Shown here piece after piece: positions 36,000 through 48,700 of a DNA stretch of 64,000 nucleotides. Positions within the stretch are counted from its first letter, which is position 1, and the number at the start of each line of letters is the position of its first letter. The notes below the pieces were generated by a model. It was given only the letters and a program-made list of their open reading frames with translations, was not told the origin of the DNA and did not search any database. A program made the position numbers and the translations under genes. This stretch comes from Megalobrama amblycephala (lineage: Eukaryota > Chordata > Actinopteri > Cypriniformes > Xenocyprididae), in the NCBI RefSeq assembly GCF_018812025.1, contig NC_063065.1:28605740-28669739 (forward strand), read 5' to 3'.

Positions 36000-37529
36000 T
36001 CGCTCAAAAAAAGAACATGGATGATTTATTTTTGTCATTAATGGACACTCCATGTCACCAATTGAATTCATGCAGACTAATAATCAATGCTACTGAGAAA
36101 TGCACTCAGCTCTTCACTCTTTGTTACACTGTTCAACAATGGATGTTTAAGTTGCTCCTCTTGTCAGTGTGTTTGAAGGAGGGCTCACTCTGTCTGCGTT
36201 TGCCTCCATGAATCTAGACTTAATAGCACTTCAGGTGTGTGAGGAAGGCCTTTGTGAATTGTAGCCCAGATCTTCCAAATAGTTGTGAGGATTGGCGCAT
36301 CACGCTGTGTGTATGTCACAAAGTTATTTCTCACCGCTCTCTGAGTGCTCTCTTGTTATATTTCATTCTCGGGTACTCCTGGGCTATTTGTTTTGTGCTT
36401 GTGTCATCTGAAAAACAAGAGCTGAAAAGAGATATGGAGAGGGGTCTAGAAAATTAAAGTCTCTCTTTGAGACGGAAGATTTATTGAACTGGTCTCGCAG
36501 AGACTTGAAAGTCACACACATTTAGCAGACAAGAGGACTTTGAGGACAGCATGCAGCTCTGTTCGTTTTGCAGAAACATCCTACACCTGATATGGCCACT
36601 AAAAGGATCCTGAGAGCTTGTCAAGAGGTAAAAGCAGCAAAACTAACATGTAATAAAATTACCAACATCATTTTTCAGACACTTCCCAAAACCTGCTCAT
36701 AGCAGTGCTACATAATTTCCAGCATCGAGTGGACCTGAAACATGTTTGGAAAGTTCAGTCAGGCTTGCAAATGTAGGAATGTTATTGCAAAAAATTCAAA
36801 CTTAGGGTTGCATGATTAATCGTATTAATTTCATTTATTTTGTGAATTCAGAAACTGAACACAAAATGCTTGCTTTTCTCTAGAAACAGCCACTGGAAAG
36901 CCAAAAAAGGTTAACATTATATTTTACAGTGCATAATGCCTTCTCAGAAATAGTCTGCACTATTAATCATATTTTAATGGTGATCATGATTTTTGCTTCT
37001 CACAATTAAGCATAATCGTCTATGACATTGGCCTGTATGGTTATTGTTATAATTTGCATAATGTTTTAAACGTTATAATTTTCTAAGATGCCAGGAACAG
37101 ATAACACCTTTTTGTGTCAGTCTGAGCTTTGCTTTTTTGCTTTGCAGAATATTATGTAGACTTTCCACGAATCCTGTGCATGCTTTATTGGTCATGCTGC
37201 TGTATTCAAATTTTATGAGTGCATCTCTAAGCCAAGCTAGCGTTTGGAGTGTGGAGATGGCTGTGAATATGTATGGAAAGAAAATGAAATTTATTCCAAA
37301 CCTCAAGGGGCTTGCACTCAAAGAATAAGGTCCTTGTCATTGTCAGCAATTTCTGCTATGTAAGTCTCCAGCTGCTTGGACGCACAAGTGAGGGCTGTGG
37401 ATGACATCTGCTTCTATCATTTCTCTAATAATACATTGTGATAACAGAACACAGCTGATATTTCAGGAGCAGAATCCAGTGCTGGAGAGATAACAGACGG
37501 GACTGTAAGACATTATAAAGGGACTCATT
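36000..37529. other. Intergenic, no gene seen
   Basis: Mostly single-copy-looking DNA without recognisable exons or complete repeats. Confidence 0.4.
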
Positions 37530-39414
37530 AAAATATGGGTTGTATAGTATTTGAATCATTGAGCATGATTCAGATGGGGGATTGGACAAGCCAAATCAAT
37601 ACAGCTCATCAATACAGCATTGAGACTTCTCAATTTTTTGTAGTTTATAAAGGCCCTTTTAGGGACAAGTATCGCAAATTAACTTTCGCTACAAACACAG
37701 ATACTTGCATTGGAACATGTTGTTTTCTATCTTTCCCTATTAAAAACATAATAAATAAATAATAAATAACTTTCTGAAAGCTTCAGAAACAAGCATAGAG
37801 ATACACTGGAGTTAAGATTGGTATCTCATTCATTGAACTTGATTCAAATGCGTGAAGTAGCATTTGAATCATTGAACATGGTTCAAATAATGAGAGTAGT
37901 TCTGAACTTGACTTGAACTTGAGTAGATTTTGAATCCTTGAACATGATTCAAATATTGGGAATGCTATTTGAATCATTAAGCTTGACTCAAAAAGTGAAA
38001 ATAGTATTTGAATCATTGAACTTGAATCAAATACATTGTTTTTGTATCTTTGATCATGATTCAAATAGTGGAAATTCTATTTGAGTTATTGAACTTGACT
38101 CAAAAAGTGAAAATAGTATTTAAATCGTTGAAATTGATTTAAGAAGGGGAAGTAGCTTTTGATTAAAATATGGGTGATACAATTTGAATCATTGAACTTT
38201 ATTCAAATAAGTAGATTTGAGATCTTTGAACATGATTCAAATGTTGGGAATGCTATTTGAATCCTTAAACATGATTCAAATAGTGGGAATGCTTGACTTA
38301 AAAAGTGAAAATACTATTTGAATCATTGAACTTAATTCAAGAAGGTGAAGTAGCTTTTGACTGAAATTTTGGTGATGCAATTTGAGTCATTGTACTTGAT
38401 TCAAATAAGTAGTTTTGGGATCTTTGAACATGATTCAAATGTTGGGAATGCTATTTGAATCCTTAAACATGATTCAAAAAGTGAAAATAGAATTTTAATC
38501 ATTGAACTGGATTCAAATAAATAGATTATGAGTCTTTGAACATGATTTAAATAGTGAAAAAAGTATTTGAATCATTGAACTTGATTCATAAAGGGGAAGT
38601 AGCTTTTGACTTAAATATATGGTGATACAATTTGAATCAGTGAACTTAATTCAGATAATTATATTTGGAATCTTTGAACATTAATCAAATATTGGGAATG
38701 CTATTTGAGTCAAAATAGTATTTGAATCATTGAACTTGATTAAAGAAGGGGAAGTAGCTTTTGATTAAAATCTGAGTGATACAATTTGAATCATTGAGCT
38801 TGATTCAAACAAGTAGATTTGAGATCTTTTCACATAAATCATCCTTAAACATGATTCAAATAATGGGAATGCTATTTGAATCATTGAACTTGACTCAAAA
38901 AGTGAAAATAGTATTCAAATCATTAAACTTGATTCAAATAAGTTGATTTTGAATCTTTGAACATGATTCAAATAAAGGGAATGCTATTTGAATAAATGAA
39001 CTTAATTTAAGAAGGGGAAGTAGCTTTTGATTTAAATATTGGTGATGCAATTTGAGTCATTGAACTTGATTTAAATAAGTAGATTTGGGATCTTTGAACA
39101 TGATTCAAATAGTGGGAATAGTATGTGAATCATTGAACTTGATTCAAGAAGGTGAAGTAGCTTTTGATTGAAATATTGGTGATACAATTTGAATCATTGA
39201 ACTTGATTCATACAAGTAGATTTGGGATCTTTGAACATGATTCAAATAGTGGGAATGCTATTTGAATCATTGAACTTGACTCAGAAAGACAAAATAGTGT
39301 TTGAATCATTGAATTTGATTCAAATAGGTGATGTAGAATTTGAATTTATACACTTGATTCCAATAGGGGAAGTAACATTTGAATCCTTGAACATGATTCA
39401 AATAGTGGGAATAG
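37530..39414. repeat. Palindromic GAATC/GATTC satellite-like array, left part
   Basis: Dozens of units of about 38-45 bp, each built on an imperfect palindrome: TTTGAATC, about nine bases (ATTGAACTT), then GATTCAAA. Linkers are of several kinds ('agtgggaatgcta', 'aaaagtgaaaatagta', 'gaaggggaagtagctttt'). The linkers recur in a partly regular order, giving longer periods of roughly 130-250 bp. The frames encode repeated FESLNMIQ-like peptides on both strands, which reflects the palindrome and not a gene. Confidence 0.9.
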
Positions 39415-39416
39415 TA

Positions 39417-41017
39417 CAGGTGCTGGTCATATAATTAGAATATCATCAAAAAGTTGATTTATTTCACTAATTCCATTCAAAAAGTGAAACTTGTATATTA
39501 TATTCATTCATTACACACAGACTGATATATTTCAAATGTTTATTTCTTTTAATTTTGATGATTATAACTGAAAACTAAGGAAAATCCCAAATTCATTATC
39601 TCTAAAATTAGAATATTACTTAAGACCAATACAAAGAAAGGATTTTTAGAAATCTTGGCCAACTGAAAAGTATGAACATGAAAAGTATGAGCATGTACAG
39701 CACTCAATACTTAGTTGGGGCTACTTTTGCCTGAATTACTGCAGCAATGCGGCATGGCATGGAGTCGATCAGTCTGTGGCACTGCTCAGGTGTTATGAGA
39801 GTCCAGGTTGCTCTGATAGTGGCCTTCAGCTCTTCTGCATTGTTGGGTCTGGCATATCGCATCTTCCTCTTCACAATACCCCATAGATTTTCTATGGGGT
39901 TAAGGTCAGGCGAGTTTGCTGGCCAATTAAGAACAGGGATTCCATGGTCCTTAAACCAGGTACTGGTAGCTTTGGCACTGTGTGCAGGTGCCAAGTCCTG
40001 TTGGAAAATGAAATCTGCATCTCCATAAAGTTGGTCAGCAGCAGGAAGCATGAAGTGCTCTAAAACTTCCTGGTATACGGCTGCGTTGACCTTGGACCTC
40101 AGAAAACACAGTGGACCAACACCAGCAGATGACATGGCACCCCAAACCATCACTGACTGTGGAAACTTTACACTGGACCTCAAGTAACGTGGATTGTGTG
40201 CCTCACCTCTCTTTCTCCAGACTCTGGGACCCTGATTTCCAAAGGAAATGCAAAATGTAATTTCATCAGAGAACATAACTTTTGACCACTCAGCAGAAGT
40301 CCAGTCCTTTTTGTCTTTAGACACTTCTGATGCTGTCTGTTGTTCAAGAGTGGCTTGACACAAGGAATGCGACAGCTGAAACCCATGTCTTGCATACGTC
40401 TGTGCGTAGTGGTTCTTGAAGCACTGACTCCAGCTGCAGTCCACTCTTTGTGAATCTCCCCCACATTTTTGAATGGGTTTTGTTTCACATTCCTCTCCAG
40501 GGTGCGGTTATCCCTATTGCTTGTACACTTTTTTCTGCCACATCTTTTCCTTCCCTTCGCCTCTCTATTAATGTGTTTGGACACAGACCTCTGTGAACAG
40601 CCAGCCTCTTTTGCAATGACCTTTTGTGTCTTGCCCTCCTTGTGCAAGGTGTCAGTGGTCGTCTTTTGGACAACTGTCAAGTCAGCAGTCTTCCCCATGA
40701 TTTTGTAGCCTACAGAGCTAGACTGAGAGACCGTTTAAAGGCCTTTGCAGGTGTTTTGAGTTAATTAGCTGATTAGAGTGTGGCACCAGGTGTCTTCAAT
40801 ATTGAACCTTTTCACAATATTCTAATTTTCTGAGATACTGAATTTGAGATTTTCCTTAGTTGTCAGTTATAATCATCAAAATTAAAAGAAATAAACATTT
40901 GAAATATATCAGTCTGTGTGTAATGAATGAATATAGTATACAAGTTTCACTTTTTGAATGGAATTAGTGAAATAAATCAACTTTTTGATGATATTCTAAT
41001 TATATGACCAGCACCTG
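39417..41017 (-). mobile_element. Nearly complete Tc1-like transposon, 1601 bp
   Basis: Terminal inverted repeats of about 201 bp (39417-39617 and 40816-41017) begin CAGGTGCTGGTCATATAATT and differ by only about half a dozen changes by eye. Target TA lies at 39415-39416 and 41018-41019. Each repeat carries the motif AATTAGAATAT twice, near its outer and inner end, giving an IR/DR layout like Sleeping Beauty-type elements. The single transposase gene runs on the minus strand. The element sits inside the palindromic repeat field, so it is younger than that field. Confidence 0.93.
39704..40698 (-). pseudogene. Tc1/mariner transposase, one frameshift
   Basis: Start MGKTADLTVVQKTTT at 40698, then a helix-turn-helix region (GKTQKVIAKEAGCSQRSVSK) and a basic stretch (GRKRCGRKKCTSNR) expected to bind the terminal repeats. 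The frame changes near 40312-40330, around RQHQKCL and SKDKKDWTSAEW. The catalytic core follows in the second frame: FSDE (first Asp), QQDLAPAH (second Asp), and SPDLNPIENLW, whose Glu is 34 residues after the second Asp (DD34E). The end, APTKY, is typical. Joined length would be about 331 residues, close to the usual 340. Apart from the shift I see no stop, so inactivation looks recent. It cuts and pastes its own element at TA sites. Confidence 0.9.
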
Positions 41018-41019
41018 TA

Positions 41020-41120
41020 CTTGCTTCATTAAATTTTATTAAAATAGACATAACTTGAACATATAGTTCAAATAGAGGAAGTAGTATTTGAATCGTGAAT
41101 CAGAGGGGAAGACCTATTTG
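41020..41120. repeat. Palindromic array, continuing after the Tc1 insertion
   Basis: Diverged units of the same GAATC/GATTC type ('agtatttgaatcgtgaatca') continue directly after the transposon, with scattered units to about 41300. Confidence 0.65.
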
Positions 41121-41299
41121 AACCACTGAACACAATTCAGGATTAGCCAAGTCAAATTAAGTAAAGTTGATAAAAAGCCCAACAGTAACAGAGACAAAAT
41201 CAAAGGAGTTAATCTAAGACTAGTATTTGAAACAATGAACAAGATTCAGTTGGTGGGAGTAGTATTTGAATCGTTGTACAATGATTCAGAGGAATCATG

Positions 41300-42168
41300 C
41301 AAGTCTTGTTGCTGAAATCAAGCTGCTCTCCAGGGAGGCTGAAGCCATGTGCTCTGTTGTAGTGAAGCCATAAAGAGTGTTGAAGATTGATTGTTCGGAG
41401 CATGCGAGGACAAGATGCCGTCTCAGCCAGCATGCATGGAACTCAACCAGATTTGAGCAACCGAGGTGGTACAAAGTGGTTGCCATGGAAATTCAGCTCA
41501 AGTCCAATCTGGCTAGGTTGCCAGAAAGAAACCCAGCTTGCATTTATATCTCCGAACAGATGTTACACGTCTCCTAGTGTTCGAAATTTGACTCCACTTA
41601 GGATTTTTTTCTCATTCTTTATATGCCATCTTTTTCACCATAGCATAATCACTGTTGCTCCTGCTCATCATATAACCTGTGAAAATGAGTTCTTTGCATG
41701 AATTATATCTCATGAGTGGATTGTTTTTCATCTGATTATTCTAATTGCAGATAGCATTATCACACATCAATAGGTATTGAACTGATACTTGATATCTTCT
41801 TGAACAAACATGGTTATATTGTTTCAAACCAATGCTGCAGCAGCACCTTGAGGCAAGGGAACCAAAGGCAAACTCCTTATTCCCAAGGGCTCTTAGAAAT
41901 GCAAATGCATTCAGATATTTACCAGACTGGCAGAGAACTTGAAGCTTGTAGATCACAGCATGAATAATGCATTTTTTGTTGTCATTGGTTCAGTAATTTT
42001 CACCCTGCATTAACGTAATGACAAAATCTTGTTCAGTTCTCCAGTCTATGTTTTCTGGGCACTGCACTGTATGTTTAACCTTGTGCTCTTGAGGCAACTC
42101 TGATTAAACTGATTTGCAAACTTGATTTTTATCCTGAAAATAGGTGATGAATTTCAACTCTAAAAAGC
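41300..42168. other. Unique-looking spacer within the repeat field
   Basis: About 870 bp without array units, transposon ends or a convincing exon. Confidence 0.4.
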
Positions 42169-43400
42169 GGCAACACTGGTGACAGACATTTACTAAATGG
42201 GAAAGTATTCAGAATTTAGTAACTTGAACATTTCATGGGATCCAAGCCTTGTGAAAATGATTTCTCATAATTTGTCTTCTGCAAGAAGGAAACAGCCATT
42301 TTGAATCCATATTCTGAATCTTTGAACATTATTCAAATTGTGGGAATGCTATTTCAATCATTGAACTTGACTCTAAAAGTGAAAATAGTATTTGAATCAT
42401 TAAATTTGATTCAAATAAGTAGATTTTGAATCTTTGAACATGATTCAAATAGTGTAAATAGTATTTGAATCTTGATTCAAGAAGGGGAAGTAGCTTTTGA
42501 TTCAAATATGGGTGATATGATCTGAGTCATTTGATTCGTTGAACTTGATTCGAAAAAGTAGATTTGAGATCTTTGAACATGATTCAAATGTTGGGAATGC
42601 AATTTGAATTCTTAAACATGATTCAAATAGTGGGAATCATTGAACTTGACGCAAAAAGTGAAAATAGTATTTGAATCATTGAACTTGATTCAAATAAGTT
42701 GATTTTGAATCTTTGAACATGATGCAAATAGTGGAAATGCTATTTGAATCATTGAACTTGATTCAAATTAGTACATTTGAGATCATTGAACAAGATTCAA
42801 ATGTTGGAAATGCTATTTGAATCCTTAAATATGATTCATATAGTGGGAATGTTATTTGAATCAGTGAATGATTCAAAAGGTGAAAATAGTATTTGAATCA
42901 TAGAACTTAATTCAAGAAGGGAAAGTAACTTTTGATTAAAATATAAGTGATACAATTTGAATCATTGAACTTGATTCAAATAAGTTGATTCTGAATCTTT
43001 GAACATGATGCAAATAGTGGAAATGCTATTTGAATAATTAAACTTGATTCAAGAAGGGGAATTAGATTTTGATTGAAATATTGTTGATACAGTTTGAGTC
43101 ACTGAACTTAACTGGTGTTGACAGACATTTACTAAATGGGAAAGTGTTCAGAATTTAGTGCTTGAACATACCATGGGATCCAAGCCTGGTGAAAATGATT
43201 TCTCATAGTTTGTCTTCTGCAAGAATGAAACTGCCATTTTTAATCCAGATTCTGAATCCTTGAACATGATTAAAATATTGGGAATGCTATTTGAATCATT
43301 GAACTTGACTATAAAAGTGAAAACAGTATTTGAATCGTTGAACTTGATTCAAGAAAGGGGAAGTAGCTTTTGATTGAAATACAATTTGAGTCACTGAACT
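42169..43400. repeat. Palindromic array, right part, with a second repeated module
   Basis: The same GAATC/GATTC units resume. A separate module of about 140 bp containing 'catttactaaatgggaaag', 'gggatccaagcc' and 'atgatttctcataatttgtc' occurs at about 42170-42310, 43118-43255 and 43405-43520. The third copy continues into unique sequence, so it is probably the source. Confidence 0.85.
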
Positions 43401-43870
43401 TGTTTGGTGGTGACAGAACATTTACTAAATGGGAAAGTGTTCTGTACTTGAACATTTCACGGGATCCAAGCCTGGTGAAAATGATTTCTCATAATTTGTC
43501 TTCTGCTAGAAAGAAACAGCAAACCTCATTGATGGCAGCTCATTTTGGCGGATGTCAGCTTTAGACGAGCTCTATTCAGTGCTTCTGTGTTTCCGTTTGG
43601 GTTTTGAGAATTTAGGACAGGTATTTTTAGAAGGTGGTGCAAGACTCTCTCCAGCAGCAGCTACAGTCTTCTCATCAAGGGAAGTCTGCTTCACCGCAAA
43701 GCTCACATCTGATAGAAACTGATGAAGACGTGTTTCTCTGTACGGCCACAGAATTTTAGATCAGAAACAACCAATGTGAGGAAATCTAGTTATCGCTGTA
43801 AAATGGTGTAGAAAGAGGAGAGAAATTGAGGGAGGAGAAAAACTGAAGGAAAGGGAGAGCAAGAGCGAGA

Positions 43871-43889
43871 GAGAGAGAGAGAGAGAGAG
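43871..43889. repeat. (GA)n run
   Basis: A short GA dinucleotide run just before the tetranucleotide array. Confidence 0.85.
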
Positions 43890-43965
43890 GGAACGTGTGA
43901 GTACAAGTCAGTGAAAGAGATGATGTCATCTGTATGATTTTAGTCTGGCTGAAAAACACTTGAGC

Positions 43966-43966
<1 letters not shown>

Positions 43967-44039
<73 letters not shown>

Positions 44040-44138
44040 GTCTAAAATATCTATCTATCTATCTGTCTGTCTGTCAAAAATATCTATGTATCTGTCTGTC
44101 TGTCTGTCTGTCAAAAATATCTATCTATCTTTCTAAAA

Positions 44139-44183
<45 letters not shown>

Positions 44184-44310
44184 GTCTCTCTGTCTGTCTG
44201 TCTTTCTAAAATATCTATCTATCTATCTGTCTATCTATCTGTCTAAAATATCTATCTGTCTGTCTGTCTGTCTAAAATATCTATCTATCTATCTATCTGT
44301 CTGTCTAAAA

Positions 44311-44358
<48 letters not shown>

Positions 44359-44513
44359 ATCATTCTATCTGTCTGTCTGTCTGTCTAAAATATCTATCTA
44401 TCTATCATTCTGTCTGTCAAAATTATCTATCTATCTATCTATCTATCATCATTCTATCTGTCTGTCTGTCTGTCTAAAATATCTATCTATCTATCATTCT
44501 GTCTGTCAAAATG

Positions 44514-44565
<52 letters not shown>

Positions 44566-44630
44566 GTCTGTCTGTCTGTCTGTCTAAAATATCTATCTAT
44601 CTATCTATCTATCTGTCTGTCTGTCTAAAA

Positions 44631-44675
<45 letters not shown>

Positions 44676-44739
44676 GTCTGTCTAAAATATCTATCTATCT
44701 ATCATCATTCTATCTGTCTGTCTGTCTGTTTGTCTAAAA

Positions 44740-44775
<36 letters not shown>

Positions 44776-44834
44776 ATCATTCTATCTGTCTGTCTGTCTG
44801 TCTAAAATATCTATCTATCATTCTGTCTGTCAAA

Positions 44835-44865
<31 letters not shown>

Positions 44866-45313
44866 GTCTGTCTGTCTGTCTGTCTGTCTAAAATATCTAT
44901 CTATCTCTATCTATCTATCTATCTATCTATCTGTCTGTCTGTCTAAAATATCTATCTATCTATCTATCTGTCTGTCTGTCTGTCTGTGTCTGTCTGTCTA
45001 AAATATCTATCGATCTATCTATCTATCTGTCTGTTTAAAATATCTATCTATCTATCTATCTATCATCATTCTATCTGTCTGTCTGTCTGTTTGTCTAAAA
45101 TATCTATCTATCTATCATTCTGTCTGTCTGTCAAAAATATCTATGTATCTATCTGTCTGTCTGTCAAAAATATCTATCTATCTTTCTAAAATATCTATCT
45201 ATCTATCTATCTGTCTCTCTGTCTGTCTGTCTTTCTAAAATATCTATCTATCTATCTATCTGTCTATCTATCTATCTATCTATCTATCTGTCTGTCTGTC
45301 TGTCTGTCTAAAA

Positions 45314-45354
<41 letters not shown>

Positions 45355-45425
45355 GTCTGTCTAAAATATCTATCTATCTATCATCATTCTATCTGTCTGT
45401 CTGTCTGTTTGTCTAAAATATCTAT

Positions 45426-45490
<65 letters not shown>

Positions 45491-45573
45491 ATCATTCTAT
45501 CTGTCTGTCTGTCTGTCTGTCTAAAATATCTATCTATCATTCTGTCTGTCAAAATTATCTATCTATCTATCTA

Positions 45574-45613
<40 letters not shown>

Positions 45614-45628
45614 AAATATCTATCTATC

Positions 45629-45663
<35 letters not shown>

Positions 45664-45779
45664 GTCTGTCTGTCTAAAATATCTATCTATCTATCTATCT
45701 ATCTATCTGTCTGTCTGTCTGTCTGTGTCTGTCTGTCTAAAATATCTATCGATCTATCTATCTATCTGTCTGTTTAAAA

Positions 45780-45831
<52 letters not shown>

Positions 45832-46113
45832 ATCATTCTATCTGTCTGTCTGTCTGTTTGTCTAAAATATCTATCTATCTATCATTCTGTCTGTCTGTCA
45901 AAAATATCTATGTATCTATCTGTCTGTCTGTCTGTCTGTCAAAAATATCTATGTATCTATCTGTCTGTCTGTCTGTCTGTCAAAAATATCTATCTATCTT
46001 TCTAAAATATCTATCTATCTATCTATCTATCTGTCTCTCTGTCTGTCTGTCTTTCTAAAATATCTATCTATCTATCTGTCTATCTATCTATCTATCTGTC
46101 TGTCTGTCTAAAA

Positions 46114-46146
<33 letters not shown>

Positions 46147-46206
46147 GTCTGTCTAAAATATCTATCTATCATCATTCTATCTGTCTGTCTGTCTGTTTGT
46201 CTAAAA

Positions 46207-46238
<32 letters not shown>

Positions 46239-46368
46239 ATCATTCTATCTGTCTGTCTGTCTGTCTGTCTAAAATATCTATCTATCATTCTGTCTGTCAA
46301 AATTATCTATCTATCTATCTATCTATCTGTCTGTCTGTCTGTCTGTCTGTCTAAAATATCTATCTATC

Positions 46369-46403
<35 letters not shown>

Positions 46404-46537
46404 GTCTGTCTAAAATATCTATCTATCTATCTATCTATCTGTCTGTCTGTCTGTCTGTCTGTGTCTGTCTGTCTAAAATATCTATCGATCTATCTATCTA
46501 TCTGTCTGTTTAAAATATCTATCTATCTATCTATCTG

Positions 46538-46575
<38 letters not shown>

Positions 46576-46646
46576 ATCATTCTATCTGTCTGTCTGTCTG
46601 TTTGTCTAAAATATCTATCTATCTATCATTCTGTCTGTCTGTCAAA

Positions 46647-46689
<43 letters not shown>

Positions 46690-46717
46690 GTCTGTCTGTC
46701 TGTCTGTCTGTCTAAAA

Positions 46718-46750
<33 letters not shown>

Positions 46751-46954
46751 GTCTGTCTGTCTGTCTTTCTAAAATATCTATCTATCTATCTATCTATCTA
46801 TCTGTCTAAAATATCTATCTATCTGTCTGTGTCTGTCTGTCTGTCTGTCTAAAATATCTATCTATCTATCTATCTATCTATCTGTCTGTCTGTCTGTCTG
46901 TCAAAAATATCTATCTATCTTTCTAAAATATCTATCTATCTATCTATCTATCTA

Positions 46955-46985
<31 letters not shown>

Positions 46986-47047
46986 TTCTAAAATATCTAT
47001 CTATCTATCTATCTGTCTAAAATATCTATCTGTCTGTCTGTTTAAAA

Positions 47048-47099
<52 letters not shown>
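43967..47099. repeat. 3.1-kb TATC/TGTC (GATA/GACA) array with higher-order repeats
   Basis: Alternating blocks of TATC and TGTC tetramers, punctuated by TCTAAAATATCTATC and 'catcattctatctgtc'. On the minus strand this is GATA/GACA, the composition of Bkm-type satellite DNA. Rare variants recur with a long period. CGATC occurs at 45011, 45750 and 46486 (spacings 739 and 736). The phase break 'atctctatc' occurs at about 44905, 45628 and 46368. This indicates about three copies of a 0.72-0.74-kb higher-order unit. The long open plus-strand frames ([12 protein letters not shown]) follow from the repeat and are not genes. Confidence 0.95.
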
Positions 47100-48700
47100 C
47101 ATTTATGTCTCGTTCTAGATTAAAGGGTACAAACATCTTCCTCACGTACACATTTGAAGGGCAGCAGATTTGACCCCGTGTCCCCTGCACCAGCGGCTCC
47201 TGGAGCTGAGGCTCGCGCTGGCAGGCCGACTGTGATCTCTCTCCAGCAGCGCAGGTGATCCGTGGCAGAAAAGAAATCAATTTTAATGTCAGTGCGCAGC
47301 ATCTGACGGGCACAAATCCAGGACTGAGGCAATTAGTCTGACTTCCTCTCTTTATCTGTCTTTCTTCTGTTCATTCTATCTTCTGTCACAGTCTCTCTCT
47401 CCTTTTGCAAAAAGACATTCATTCTCCTCCTTCCTTCTGTTGCCTTCATTTCTCTCTATTTACCTCTTTCACTTTCTCTGAAAAGCTGTCTGTCAGTCAT
47501 CCTTTCTTCCTCATGTTTCTCTTCTATCCTGTCTTTTTTTTACCCCTCCTCTTCCTTATACATAATCGCCTCTCAGCTTCTCCTTCAGTACTTTCTGTTT
47601 GACCCTCTGCTTTATATTTCTTTAAATATGTTTGCTTTGCTTTTGCCTTCTTCTTAGGATGTGAATTGTGTGGGCACCGTCAGCTCAGAAATATGGTATG
47701 CGTGCAGTTAAGCTGTTCTTTACTGTGAAACCAAGCCAATATTATTTTATGTTTGCTGCCCATAGAAGACTTGAAAGCAAACCAAATAATGCTGGGTTGA
47801 TTCTCCAACAGCAGACAGGCTTGCTGTTGCCCAGAGGCTCAGAACTCCAGACTAACAGCACCTTTATTTCACAGGTGCAGACAGGTGAAACAGTCTATCT
47901 GTGTTTTAGGCTTCACCGCAAAGTACATATAAAGCTTCTACAGTTCAGAAGTTCAGTTATAAATGGAGACATTAATAGAGTAAATTTTGCTTCAGTTCCT
48001 CATGATGAGATGTCAGGATTGTACTACCTATGCACCCTATATGCCTCATATTTATTGAGTCACTATATACGGTTTCATCGGACACATGGGTGTTGCCACG
48101 GTTACGCGCCTGGCTCAATGTTAACTTCTGGTCCGTGTTTGTTATAGGCATCGGCTGCGATATGCCTTGAACACCTCCCTTGTATATACACATTCTTTCT
48201 CGAACTAGGTTTTCAAAGATGTGCACCTGACTGACTTGTGTGTACCTCAACATTTTGTTGAACGAGTCTGGTAATGTAACTTTGTCGCATTTAAGTTTGG
48301 CCGAGTAATGCTTCTTTTCTTCTTCTGGTAACCCAAAATAATATTGGCTAGACATAGTTTTAACTTGCTTGTTATCAGAAATAATCTACTTTAGAGGGAC
48401 TCTCTTGTTATTGATTCTTTGCAGGAAGTCTACCAGAAGATTAACTAGTCCATCCTTGGCTAGTAACGTTTATGTTGCTGCCATTGAAACTGTCTATACA
48501 ACAGTTAGTTCCAGTCCTCGAATTTGACTGGCTGAGGAGCAATCCAAGAGCACTGTTACGAGGCTTGTCAGTTTGTGCATTAGTGGGGATTTTACATTGA
48601 GTCTCTTGGTTATGTCATTAGTGAACTGTTGAGAAAGAAACCAGATGTGTGTCAGTTATTCAGTCCATGCTTTCCTTCTTAAAGTGACAGCAGCCTAATA
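47100..48700. other. Intergenic; one unplaced open frame
   Basis: Pyrimidine-rich near 47340-47600. On the minus strand an open stretch from 48355 begins MSSQYYFGLPEEEKKHYSAK and has a possible donor (GTACAC) about 110 nt later. It looks protein-like, but I cannot place it. The plus-strand frame 47668-48147 overlaps it and is probably a shadow. Confidence 0.3.

Noticed and set aside
37783..39434. Frames encoding repeated FESLNMIQ-like peptides on both strands
   Set aside because: Both strands read alike because the DNA unit is palindromic; there is no start context, splice site or family match.
44511..46715. Several long plus-strand open frames of [12 protein letters not shown] type
   Set aside because: They arise because the TATC/TGTC tetramer repeat has no stop in these frames; low-complexity by-product, not genes.
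43967..47099. CRISPR-like regular repeats
   Set aside because: Repeats are tetranucleotides with no unique spacers, in a vertebrate genome; a satellite array.
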